Shown here piece after piece: positions 8,655 through 18,200 of a stretch of 27,106 nucleotides of DNA (the stretch's first letter is position 1; the number at the start of each line of letters is the position of its first letter). Location of the stretch: IMG/VR virus record IMGVR_UViG_3300046009_003156, positions 1 through 27,106 of that record, one strand, 5' to 3'. The position numbers were made by a program, and so were the translations under genes. The stretch comes from a virus. The notes beneath the pieces are model-generated. The model had not been told where the DNA came from. It worked only from the letters and a program-made list of their open reading frames with translations, and did no database searches.

Positions 8655-9197
8655 ATGACTGAGCTGAAAGAATCCCCGCTGGACATTGGGCTGGTTGACT
8701 TCAACCCGCCCGCGCCCATGCTGCCATCGCTGGTGGACGTGGGGGAGCCGGTGGTTTTTCAGCGATTTGCCAACCAGTTTGACGACCCTGACCTGCGCCA
8801 GAAGGTGCTGAGCATGGAGGCCTTCATGCTGGAGCAGCCGCAGGTCGAGATTCCGGTCAAGCACCACTTTTGCAGCGGCATCTACGCCCGAGAAATCACC
8901 GCCCCTGCTGGCGTCATCATGACCGGAATGGTCCACAAGACCGAGCACTTGAACATCATGTCCAAGGGCGAGGTGTCAGTGATGACCGAAGACGGCATGG
9001 TGCGATTCAAGGCTCCCTGCACCTTTGTCTCAAAGCCCGGCACCAAACGCATTGGCTATGTGCACGAAGAGATGGTGTGGACCACGATCCACGCCACCAC
9101 CGAAGCCGACCTGGCCAAGATCGAGGCCGACCTGGCCACGCGCTCCTACGAGGACGCAGACATCGGGCGATTCATGATTGAGATGAAGGAGAATTGA
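8655..9197 (+). CDS. Cupin-like phage protein
   Basis: A 180-aa protein with a compact beta domain in residues about 70-155. The sequence HHFCSGIYAREITAPAGVIMTG is followed by HKTEHLNIMSKGEVSVM and then a P-G-T-K-R-x-G-Y-V-H-E segment. That order suits a small cupin-type barrel with conserved His and Glu residues. Such proteins recur in the structural modules of podophages, but the role is unknown. I place the start at ATG 8655. An in-frame TTG at 8559 would extend it by 32 residues, but those codons lack the third-position G/C bias of the rest and no ribosome site precedes the TTG. The upstream gap has small hairpins. Confidence 0.72.
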   Translation: MTELKESPLDIGLVDFNPPAPMLPSLVDVGEPVVFQRFANQFDDPDLRQKVLSMEAFMLEQPQVEIPVKHHFCSGIYAREITAPAGVIMTGMVHKTEHLNIMSKGEVSVMTEDGMVRFKAPCTFVSKPGTKRIGYVHEEMVWTTIHATTEADLAKIEADLATRSYEDADIGRFMIEMKEN

Positions 9198-9198
9198 T

Positions 9199-10119
9199 AT
9201 GTCATTTGTTGTTGCGGCCGTTGCAGGCTCAGCCTTATACGTCGGAAACAGAGCGAACAGCGCAGCCAAAAAGGGGGCCGCCGCCGCCGCCGAGCAGGCG
9301 CGCCTTCAGCAAGAGTTTGAGAACACACGCATCGCGGAGGCGCAAGCAGAGGCCGAGCGCGTTCGCCAAGCCGAGGTGCGCCGCCAGCAGAACATCACCG
9401 CTGGCCAGAACGACATTGCCTCGATGTTTGGCCAGTTCGATGACAACTTCTACAACCAGCGTTCAAAGTCCTATTTGGACTACGCGTTGCCTACGCTGGA
9501 TAAGCAGTACCAAGACCAGATGAAAGCGTTGACCACTCAGCTGGCCCGCACTGGCAACCTGAATTCGTCGCTGCGCGGGGACTTGATGGGCGAGCTCCAA
9601 AAGCAATACGACACCAGCAAGTTGAGCTTGTCCGATGCGGCCAACAATTACGCCAGCGAGGCGCGGGCCAGCGTGGCCAAGGCCAAGGCCGGACTGATGG
9701 AAAGCAACCTGCGGCTGGCCGATTCCGGGCCATCGTTCACCCCCGAGCAGGAACAGCAACTACGCGAGACTCAGCGCCAGTTGGGTCAGGTTGCCATGAG
9801 CCCCGTCGCCGGACTTTTTTCATCAATCAGGCAGCAGAAGCCGATTTCAGAGATCGGTGGCAGCGTGCTTTCCAGCGTCAGTAAGGCGGCGCAAAAGGTC
9901 GGGCCAGGGCCAGCCCCTGTCAGCATGATCCGGGACGCGGCGGCAGCCGAGGCGCAAGGCCTTCAGGTTGCGCCGCAATTCCAGTCTTTAGGTCAGATGA
10001 TTTCTGACTTGTCGAGTGGCGTACAGACATCGACAGCCAAAAGGCCCGTAGCGTCGGGCGCTGGCGTCAGCTTGTTCTCTGGCGGCTCTGGCGGCGGCAC
10101 CGGCCGCGTCATTTCATAA
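9199..10119 (+). CDS. Putative internal virion / DNA ejection protein (gp14-like)
   Basis: A 306-aa protein that begins with a hydrophobic helix (SFVVAAVAGSALYVGNRA), followed by an Ala-rich spacer and a long Gln/Glu/Arg-rich coiled coil (about 30-75). It continues helical to about residue 190, and the last ~120 residues are Ser/Gly/Ala-rich. A short N-terminal hydrophobic segment plus coiled coil is the layout of T7 gp14-type ejection proteins, which enter the host outer membrane during infection. A GGAG site 6 nt before the ATG supports the start, and it follows the cupin-like gene by one base. It is the first of four consecutive genes that I read as ejection proteins. Assignment is by architecture and position. 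Confidence 0.65.
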   Translation: MSFVVAAVAGSALYVGNRANSAAKKGAAAAAEQARLQQEFENTRIAEAQAEAERVRQAEVRRQQNITAGQNDIASMFGQFDDNFYNQRSKSYLDYALPTLDKQYQDQMKALTTQLARTGNLNSSLRGDLMGELQKQYDTSKLSLSDAANNYASEARASVAKAKAGLMESNLRLADSGPSFTPEQEQQLRETQRQLGQVAMSPVAGLFSSIRQQKPISEIGGSVLSSVSKAAQKVGPGPAPVSMIRDAAAAEAQGLQVAPQFQSLGQMISDLSSGVQTSTAKRPVASGAGVSLFSGGSGGGTGRVIS

Positions 10120-10128
10120 GGCACCAAC

Positions 10129-10950
10129 ATGGCCACCATTGCACAAAGCATGAACACACCAGGCGGCGGCGCTGTTATTGGTGCGATCGGTAACGCGATC
10201 AACGCCTACCAGAGCACGAAGGCCCAAGGCAGGATGCTGGCTCAACAGACCCAGCAGCTCAAAGAGCAGATTGCATTTCAGCGCAAAACGATGGAGCAGC
10301 AGGCCATGCTGCGCCAGGAAGAGGTAGCGCGCCAACAGATGATGGCGCAGGCCGCAGGCCAAGCGTTTGCCGACTCAAAAAACCTGTTCCGCGATGTCGA
10401 GGGTGACATCGGCGCAAAGACCAACAACATTTCTGATGTGTTTCGCGCTGCGCTGGCGCGGCCAGCCCCGCAGTCGATGGCGCCAGCAGGCAGCGCCCCC
10501 ACCAGCGGCTACGAGGCCGCCGTGCGGGCGGAGCAAACCGGCATGGTCAACGACGACGCCAGGCGCCTGGCCGCTGTGCAGGCGTTTGGCCAGACCATGA
10601 CCGACAAGGGCTACGGCATGACCGAGAATGACCAGCTGGCAGCCATTCTGCGCAACTTCGGTCAAGGCTCGCAGCAAGCATCGCAGGCCGAAATCATGTC
10701 CCGCGAAGGGCAGCTGTTTCAGCCTCGCATCACACAGCCATCCCCCGGCATGATGGGCGACATGTTTGTTGGCCTGGCCAGCGCCTACGCCAACAAGATG
10801 GGTCAGCCAGACGCGCCGCCCAGCAAGTACGCCCTTGATCTGCCCACCCGTGGCGAGACTGGTTTGAGGCCAGGCGGTACGCTGGGCATCAAGCCGACGG
10901 GCACGCTGGGCTTGGACTTTGGGCGGCCAGCTGGCCTGGGCATTCGATAA
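10129..10950 (+). CDS. Putative internal virion protein, coiled-coil
   Basis: A 273-aa protein. The N-terminus (GGGAVIGAIGNAINAYQSTKAQG) is a short Gly/Ala hydrophobic stretch, followed by a Gln-rich coiled coil at about 35-75 (LAQQTQQLKEQIAFQRKTMEQQ). The rest is Ala/Gly/Pro-rich. The C-terminal 25 residues contain a short repeat of GL-R/K-P-GTLG type (GLRPGGTLGIKPTGTLGLD). It resembles the previous gene in layout, so the two may be related ejection components. The ribosome site is weak (AAGG about 8 nt upstream). Function is inferred from position. Confidence 0.6.
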   Translation: MATIAQSMNTPGGGAVIGAIGNAINAYQSTKAQGRMLAQQTQQLKEQIAFQRKTMEQQAMLRQEEVARQQMMAQAAGQAFADSKNLFRDVEGDIGAKTNNISDVFRAALARPAPQSMAPAGSAPTSGYEAAVRAEQTGMVNDDARRLAAVQAFGQTMTDKGYGMTENDQLAAILRNFGQGSQQASQAEIMSREGQLFQPRITQPSPGMMGDMFVGLASAYANKMGQPDAPPSKYALDLPTRGETGLRPGGTLGIKPTGTLGLDFGRPAGLGIR

Positions 10951-10961
10951 CCGGAGGCGAT

Positions 10962-12263
10962 ATGCCCACACGACAAAACCCGTTCTATCAGTACCAAAAC
11001 CGCGCCGTGGGCCAAGCCTTCAATGGACTGGCGTCGATCTTCTCTGGCACCGACCCGGTGAAGCAGTCGATGGTGACAGAGAACCAAGCGCAGGCCAGGT
11101 CTGCCGACGCCACCGCAGGCTATCGCACCGAGCAAACACGCGGCGAGCGCAACACCAACGACGCCATGATGGCCCCGCCAACAACGCTGGCCGAGCTGTT
11201 CCTGTCAGGTGGCCGCGCCACGGACGACCCTCTTCAGCGCAATCCCAATTACACCGACCCGGCGCCTACCGACTACAGCCTGTCGGCCCAGCCGATGGCT
11301 GAGCCGCAGTCGATGTTCCAGCCCAACCGCTCGGCCAACGACAAGGTGGCGGCGGCCCTGCAGGAAGCCCTGATCCGCGGCGTGAAGGTGGACGACATCG
11401 CCAAGCTGTTTGGTCAAGGTGGCTACCTCAACGCCGTCAACTCTGGCAAGCCAGAAGACGGCATGGGCTACATGCCATTGTTCGGCGCAGCGCCAAACCA
11501 GAACACGGCCCTGAGTGTCGGCCGCCAGGATGCCATGTCGGCCCGCGACGCCGCTGAAGAGCTGACCAAGCAAGGCACGATCAACGACACACGGCTGGCC
11601 GAAGAGCGCATCCAACAAGGTGGCGCCAACAGTCGCAACCAGTTCAGCGTGCTCAACGCCCCCGTCACCGCGGGCAACAATGCCGACGTGGTGCTGACGC
11701 CCGCCAGGGGTAAAGCAGCGGGCATCACGCCAGACGCCGATGGCCGCTACGTGGTGCGAGGTCGCACGACCGTGGGCACTGGCCAAGACCAGCAGCCCGG
11801 CACTCTGGGCGGCGAAGCGGTGGCTGGCCGCACAAAGCCAGTGGCGGCCGGAGCCGGTGGCAAGCCACTGCGCTTTGAGACACCCCAGATCAAGGCCGTC
11901 AACGGCATGATCGAGTCGGGTGGCACCAAGCTGGGCACCACGATCCCGCAAGCCACCCGCGACCTGATCCGGGACAACGCAGCCAAGCACTACCGCGACC
12001 CGGCCCAGCCTGAGTATGGCGACCTGGCCAACGCCACCGCTCGCTCGATGCGCGAGTTCTGGGGCGACAACCCTGCGCAAACAACTGGTGGCGTTTTTGG
12101 CCAGGGCAAATTGCTGGTCCCTCAATCTGTTGTTTCCAGCGTGCGCAAGGCGCTGGATTCTGGTGTCGATCCTGACAAAACCTACAAAACCATCGCGCAA
12201 CGCACTGGCTACACCCGCAAACAGATCGAGGACGCCCTGAATGCTCAACAACCTGCTCGATGA
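10962..12263 (+). CDS. Putative virion protein of the ejection module, unknown
   Basis: A 433-aa protein with no recognisable enzyme motif. The N-terminal ~130 residues are Asn/Gln/Pro-rich and look disordered. Helical segments lie at about 125-150 and 185-215. A Gly-rich region spans 225-300, and the C-terminal 110 residues are helical and end in a small helix pair (AQRTGYTRKQIEDALNAQ) that resembles a helix-turn-helix-like end. The GGAGG site lies 5 nt before the ATG. The 3' end overlaps the giant gene by 23 nt, indicating coupled translation, so it probably works with that protein. No function can be named. Confidence 0.65.
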   Translation: MPTRQNPFYQYQNRAVGQAFNGLASIFSGTDPVKQSMVTENQAQARSADATAGYRTEQTRGERNTNDAMMAPPTTLAELFLSGGRATDDPLQRNPNYTDPAPTDYSLSAQPMAEPQSMFQPNRSANDKVAAALQEALIRGVKVDDIAKLFGQGGYLNAVNSGKPEDGMGYMPLFGAAPNQNTALSVGRQDAMSARDAAEELTKQGTINDTRLAEERIQQGGANSRNQFSVLNAPVTAGNNADVVLTPARGKAAGITPDADGRYVVRGRTTVGTGQDQQPGTLGGEAVAGRTKPVAAGAGGKPLRFETPQIKAVNGMIESGGTKLGTTIPQATRDLIRDNAAKHYRDPAQPEYGDLANATARSMREFWGDNPAQTTGGVFGQGKLLVPQSVVSSVRKALDSGVDPDKTYKTIAQRTGYTRKQIEDALNAQQPAR

Positions 12264-15200
12264 CCTGATTCAGAAGCCGCAGCAACCCGCTGCGCGGACC
12301 AGCGTTTCTACTGCGCCCGGTGGCCTGCTGGACGACCTGATTACACAAGACACAGTGACCCCGCCCCAGAGCCAAGCGTCGGCTCCTCCTGCGGTTGCTG
12401 TCAACTCGGACCTGGGTGGTGGGGCGGCACCCAGGGCTGTCTCGGGGTTTCAGTTACCCCCGGTGGGCGATCCGTTCGGAATCAATAAGCCAGCGTCGGC
12501 TCCTGAGCAGACATTCAAAGCGGGCACGCCGGGCTTCAGCGTCATGGGTGACTTGCCCGCCGCCAAGCCACTGCCTGCGGGGGTGTCGCCTGATTTTGTG
12601 GGTAACGTGCGCAATGAAATGTTGAGGGCCACCCCCCAGCAGCGCATGCAGCTGGCCCAAGACACAGGCATGAAGGGGCGCGTCGTTCAGTCGCTGCTGG
12701 AGACTGAGCCAGCCACGTTCCGCCCGCGCCAAGACACCATCAAGAAGACACCGTTTGCCACGCAAGTGGGCATGGACCTCAGCAACAACATTCAAAACCC
12801 AGCGGCCCGCGGCGTCGTGTCTGGCCTGGCAGGTCTAGGCCAAGTGATCCCCGGCGTGATTCAAGCGGGTGCTGATTTAGTGGGCGCCGACAGTGTGGCC
12901 GACGCTGCCGCCAATACGGCGCAGATAGGCCGAGACATTTCGCAACCCCTGCGCCCAGCCGCTGGCAACGATCGCTTGGTGTTCGATGTCTTCAACAGCA
13001 TCACGCAGTCCTCGCCCACCCTGCTGGTTGGCCTGGCTGGCGGCCCGGCCATGACCACCTTGTTCGCGCAGTCCGGCGCCCAAGAGTATTCGGAGGGCCG
13101 CAGCCGCGGCCTGTCCGGTGAACAGGCCGCTGCACGCGCTGGCATCATGGCCGGTGCTGAAGTGCTGGGCGAGCGCATTGGCTTTGGCGAGCAGATGAAG
13201 CTGCTCAAGGGCATTACCGGCGGCCTGCCCATTGATGAGCTGGCCCCGACCTTTGCACGCGAAGTGGTCAAGAACGCCACTGGCGAACAGCTGACCACGC
13301 TGGTCCAGTTCCTGGGCGACAAGTACGGGCCTGGCGCCCTGAACCCACAAGGCAGCTTGCAGCAGTACCTGGAGCAAGCGGGCGACACCCTGAAGGTGGC
13401 TCTGGGCCAGTCGGCCCTGATGGGCGGCGGCCCTGCCGTGATCCAGAAAGCCCGCGACACCATGCGCAATCAGGAGGCTGGGCAGCTGGCCCGCGCCACC
13501 GACGAGTTGCCAGCCAGCGCGCTGGCCGCACGCGGGCCGGTGCCAAGCCCCGACCCGGCACCAGCCCCCGGCCCACTGCCCGTGTCCGAGCGCATCGAGC
13601 CGACGATGGACGGCCTGCTGGACGACTTGATTCCGAAAGGCGCACCCAATGCCGCTGCACCCCAAGCACCCGCAATCCCTGCCGTTGGCCAAGCGCCTGA
13701 CGCGCAAGGACCACAGGGAATTTCAGATGGCCCCGCCGTCGCAGCAGCGCAGCCTGATCCGGTTGCTGCACCTACCCAGCCCCAGCCATCGGCATCACTG
13801 ACGCCCCCTGTCGGAAATGACGGCCAACAACCGGCGGCAACACCGACGACCGATGTTCCCGAAACGGGTTTCGGGAACACCCAGCGTGTGTCCACAGTCA
13901 CCGGCCGCCAAGTGGAAACCCGCATGCGCGTGGTGGACGCCAGCGAATTGCAGGCCGCCAGTGGCGAGCTGCAGCCCCGCGACCGCAGCCGGATGTCGAG
14001 CGACGAGCAGATCAACACCATCGCCGGGCAGCTGGACCCGCAGCGCCTTGGCGAGTCGGCCGAGGCAGACCGCGGTGCGCCGATCATCGGACCCGACATG
14101 ATCGTGGAGTCGGGCAACGGCCGGGTTATGGCCATCCGTCGCGCCTTTGAGAGATTCCCAGAGCGCGCCCAGGCTTACCGCGACTACCTGGCGGCCCAAG
14201 GCTACGACACCACTGGCCTGGCCATGCCCGTGCTGGTGCGTGAGCGCGTGACGCCCATGGACCAACAAGAGCGCGTGGCCTTCGTGCAGGAGGCCAACCA
14301 GTCGGCCACCATGTCGCTGAGCCCTGTGGAGATGGCACAGATCGACGTGTCCGCCCTGCAGGACAACGTGGTGGACGTGTGGATGGGTGGCGACATCACT
14401 GACGCTGGCAACCGTGACTTCGTGCGCGCCTTCATTGGCGGGCTGCCGCAGGCCCAGCGCAACGGCATGCTGGACGAGAACGGTGGCCTGTCACCTGATG
14501 GCGCTATGCGGATCCGCCGTGCGCTGCTGGCTGCCGCCTATGGCGGCCGCGACTTGCTGGCTAAGTTGATTGAGAGCCAGGACGACAACATCAAGTCCAT
14601 CGGCAATGCGCTGTTCGACAGCTCGGGCCAGTGGCTGCAGATGCGCCGGATGGCCCGCGATGGCGTCATCAGCAAAGATTACGACGTGACGACGCAGCTG
14701 GTGCAAGCCGCCCGCATCATCGACCAGCTGCGCCAGACGCGAGGGCGCGTGCAAGATTGGCTGGCACAGACCGACCTGACCGGCGAGCGCGACCCTGTTG
14801 TGGACGCCTTCGTGACCGCCTTCTACAATGCCAACCTGACCCGTGCCGTGGGCCGCGACGCCATCAACGATGTGCTGCGCGCCTATGTCGGCATGGCCAA
14901 GAGCCAAGACACCGCTGGCTTGTTCGGTGATCCGCCTCCGCCTGTAGACATGGTGAAAGGCGCAGTGGAGCAACGCAATGAGCGAAACAAAGAAACTGTC
15001 AGTGGCAACCTCTTCGACCGAGCCGAACAAGAAAGTTCTGCTGGCGCTGGGGCGGGCCTTCAACAAGGCGGGCGACAAGCACAGCCTGCCGTCGTTCAAG
15101 GAAGCCGGGCGCGGGCTGATGGTGGCCGCACAGAAGGCCGACTTCTCGATGCCCAAGATCGGGGACCAGCGGCGCGCCAGGACCGCCAAGGGACCGGAAA

Positions 15201-18200
15201 TCAAACCCAGGCCGGTGATGTAAATGAGCGAGCCCGTCGACCTGACCGGGATGACGCCAGCGCAGGCACGCAGGGCGGTGAACGCCGCCGCGAGAACGAT
15301 GAAGCCAATCAAAACCAGCGGGTCAAGGGCTCGAGCTCCAGCTCCGTCTTCCAAAAAGTCTCTTTCACCGACCGACAAAGCATCTACCGGGACGCCTTTG
15401 TAGAGCTGGGGTTTGACCCGACCGAGGCCGAGCTGCTGCCACCGCAGCGCCAATACGAGATTCTGTCCAAGGGCTTGAAGGCCACCTACGGCCTGACCTT
15501 CGTTCAGAAGTCTGAACGCGCCAACATCCGCGATTCGATTGACCAACTGCTGGACGCCTACCGCGGCCTGCAGCTGATGACCCACGTTCTGGACCTGCCC
15601 ACGTCGGCCATTGGCCTGCGCGGCACCCTGGGCCTGGCCATGACCAGCCAGGGCAAATACTTGGGCGCCTACTACCCCGGCGGCACGGGCGATGGCAAGT
15701 CGTCTGATGGCGTGAAGTCGGACACCCCGACCATCGCCATGCCAGGCCGCTCCAACTCCTTCGCCCACGAATGGGGACACGCGCTCGATTACTTCGTGCT
15801 GACCAATTACGAGGGCGTGGTGAGCGACCTGTCCGGCTACATCCGCAAGGGTGAACGCCTGAGCGACAAGACGCCAGAGACTGTGCGCGACTCCTTCCGC
15901 CTGCTGATGAACAGCCTGTTCTTTGACCGGGCCGAGCAGTCGGCCAAGATCATGGACCTGGAGCAGCGCATCGAGGCGGCGGCGCAAAAAGGCGTAGACG
16001 CCACCAAGCTGAAGGCTGACCTGGAGCGCATCAAGTCCGGCGCATCCATGAGCCGCAACGACAAGAGTGAGTTCTACAAGTCGGCCGGGGAGTTTGGCAA
16101 GGCCACTGGCAGCGATCCAGATTACTGGCGCATGCCCACCGAGATGTTGGCCCGGTCCTTTGAGGCCTACGTGGCACACAAAGTCGAGGCCGCTGGTGGT
16201 TCTACCGAATTCATTGGCAAAAGCGATGCCGCTTATTCCAGTGAAGCCGACCTGCGCCTGGCCAAAACATTCCCTAAGAACGCAGACAGATATAACATCT
16301 TCCGCGCTTATGACTTATTGTTTGATGCAATCCGCGCTGAAGCACTGCTGAACCCCAACAACGAGGCGGTGGCCAACCTGCCCGGCAACGTGCGTCTTTC
16401 TGACCCTGCTGTCTATTTTGACGACCAACGTCAGTCGGCACAAACACCGGCCTACAAGCTGGTCTGGGATGCGGAAAAGCGTGCGTGGGCTGTGCGTGCC
16501 CGTGAGCTGGAAAAGCTCAAGGCCCGTCCCAACGACGACCGTCCGATCATCAAGCGCATGGGTGACGCCGTGCGCGCCATCCTCGAAACCAATCGTGGTG
16601 TGCTGCTGGGCATGGAGGGGCACTACCAACGCAGCGGCAATGCCTCTGCCGCCAAAGCTGTGCGCGAAGTCACCGAGCGCTTGGCCACGGACCCAGGCAG
16701 TGGTCGCAAGACAGCCGAGGGCGGCACCTACGCCGAGGCTGTGGACCGCGAGACAAAGCGCTTCCTGACGCGCCTGTCCAACATCCGGGGCAACAACAAC
16801 GCCGACCTGATGAGCGACGCCGACTTGGCGCTGCTCACGGCCGCGCTGACCGCAAGCGAAGAGCTGACGCCAATGCTGGTGCGCATGGAGAGCCCGGCCG
16901 TCACCAAGCTGGCCGCGCCACTGCGTGAGCTGCTGACGGACCTCTACTACTACAACCGCAACGCTGGCCTGGACATCGGCTTCGTCAAGGACCAGGGCTA
17001 CCTGCCGCGCCTGCTGGATGAGCCCGTCGTCACAGCCAACGCACCCGAATTCATCAAGGACGCCACCGAGGTCTACAAGATCGTCTTTGAGCGCGACACC
17101 GAGAACCCTGGTGAGGCCGACGACATCGAGGTGGCACTGGCCGCATTGGACAAGCGCATCAAGGAAGCCAACCTGTCCAAGGACGACCCCAATCTGGAGG
17201 CGTACCGCGAGGCCAAGAAAGAGCTGGCCAAGTTGCAGCGCAAGCTGGACGCGGCCAACCGTTCGGAAGACGGCGACCAGATGGACAACGCCCAAGCCGA
17301 CCTCAAGGATTTCATTGAGTCCAGCCGCAGCGTCTTTGAGGAAGCCTACGACTACGTGCGCGACGAGTGGTCGATGCAGGCCGCCGCCGAGTACCAGACC
17401 CGGATCAGCTACGGCTCGCCGGAGAGCTTCAGCTCACACTCGCCTGCAGGGTCATACCTGAAGGAGCGCACGCTGCCGCCCGAGGCCGACAAGATCCTGG
17501 CCAAGTATTACATCCAAGACCCGATTGAGCGGATCACGTCTTACGTGCAGATGTCTGTGCGCAAGGCCGAGTACAACACCCGCTTTGGACGGGATGCGCG
17601 CAACAGCCGCGAGAAGAACACCAAGCTCTTCACGATGCTGGAGTCCATGGTCAACGCTGGCGTGCGCAAGGAAGACCGCGACATGGTGGAGAAGATCGTT
17701 GGCCAGGTCACTGGCACCGACCGCTCCAGCATGCCAAGCCAAGCTCAGCGCACGCTGGGCAACCTGCACGCCTTGGGTCAAATGGCATTGCTGGGCCGCG
17801 TGGTGCTCACATCGCTGGCCGAACCCATCACCGTGGCTGCGCAAACGGGCAAGCCGCTGGACGCCCTGAAAGCCGTCGGCCTGACCATGCAGGAAATCGC
17901 CAACACCGGCAGCGTGCGCGAGCGCCGCGCCATGGCCCGCGTGCTGGGCATCGTGTCTGGCGACTATGCCGACGAGATGATTTCCAACCGCTTGGGCGGA
18001 TCGTTCGCAGAGTCGTCGGCCATGAGCCGCGTGTCGGCCAACTACTTCCGCCGCGTGGGCCTGACGGGCCTGACCAACGCGCAGCGACGGGCGGCCATGC
18101 AGCTGTCTGGCCGCTACGTGCTGGAGCTGGCACACACCATGGACGACACCGAGGCCAGCGCCAAAGAGAAGGGCTTTGCCCGCGACGAGATGGTGGACGC

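Noticed and set aside
14491-16179. 562-codon minus-strand ORF opposite the giant gene (and similar long antisense ORFs at 1148-2584, 6090-7370 and 17452-18804)
   Set aside because: Long antisense frames are expected opposite GC-rich genes with strong third-position bias; composition is His/Val/Gln-rich without family motifs and no ribosome sites or operon context.
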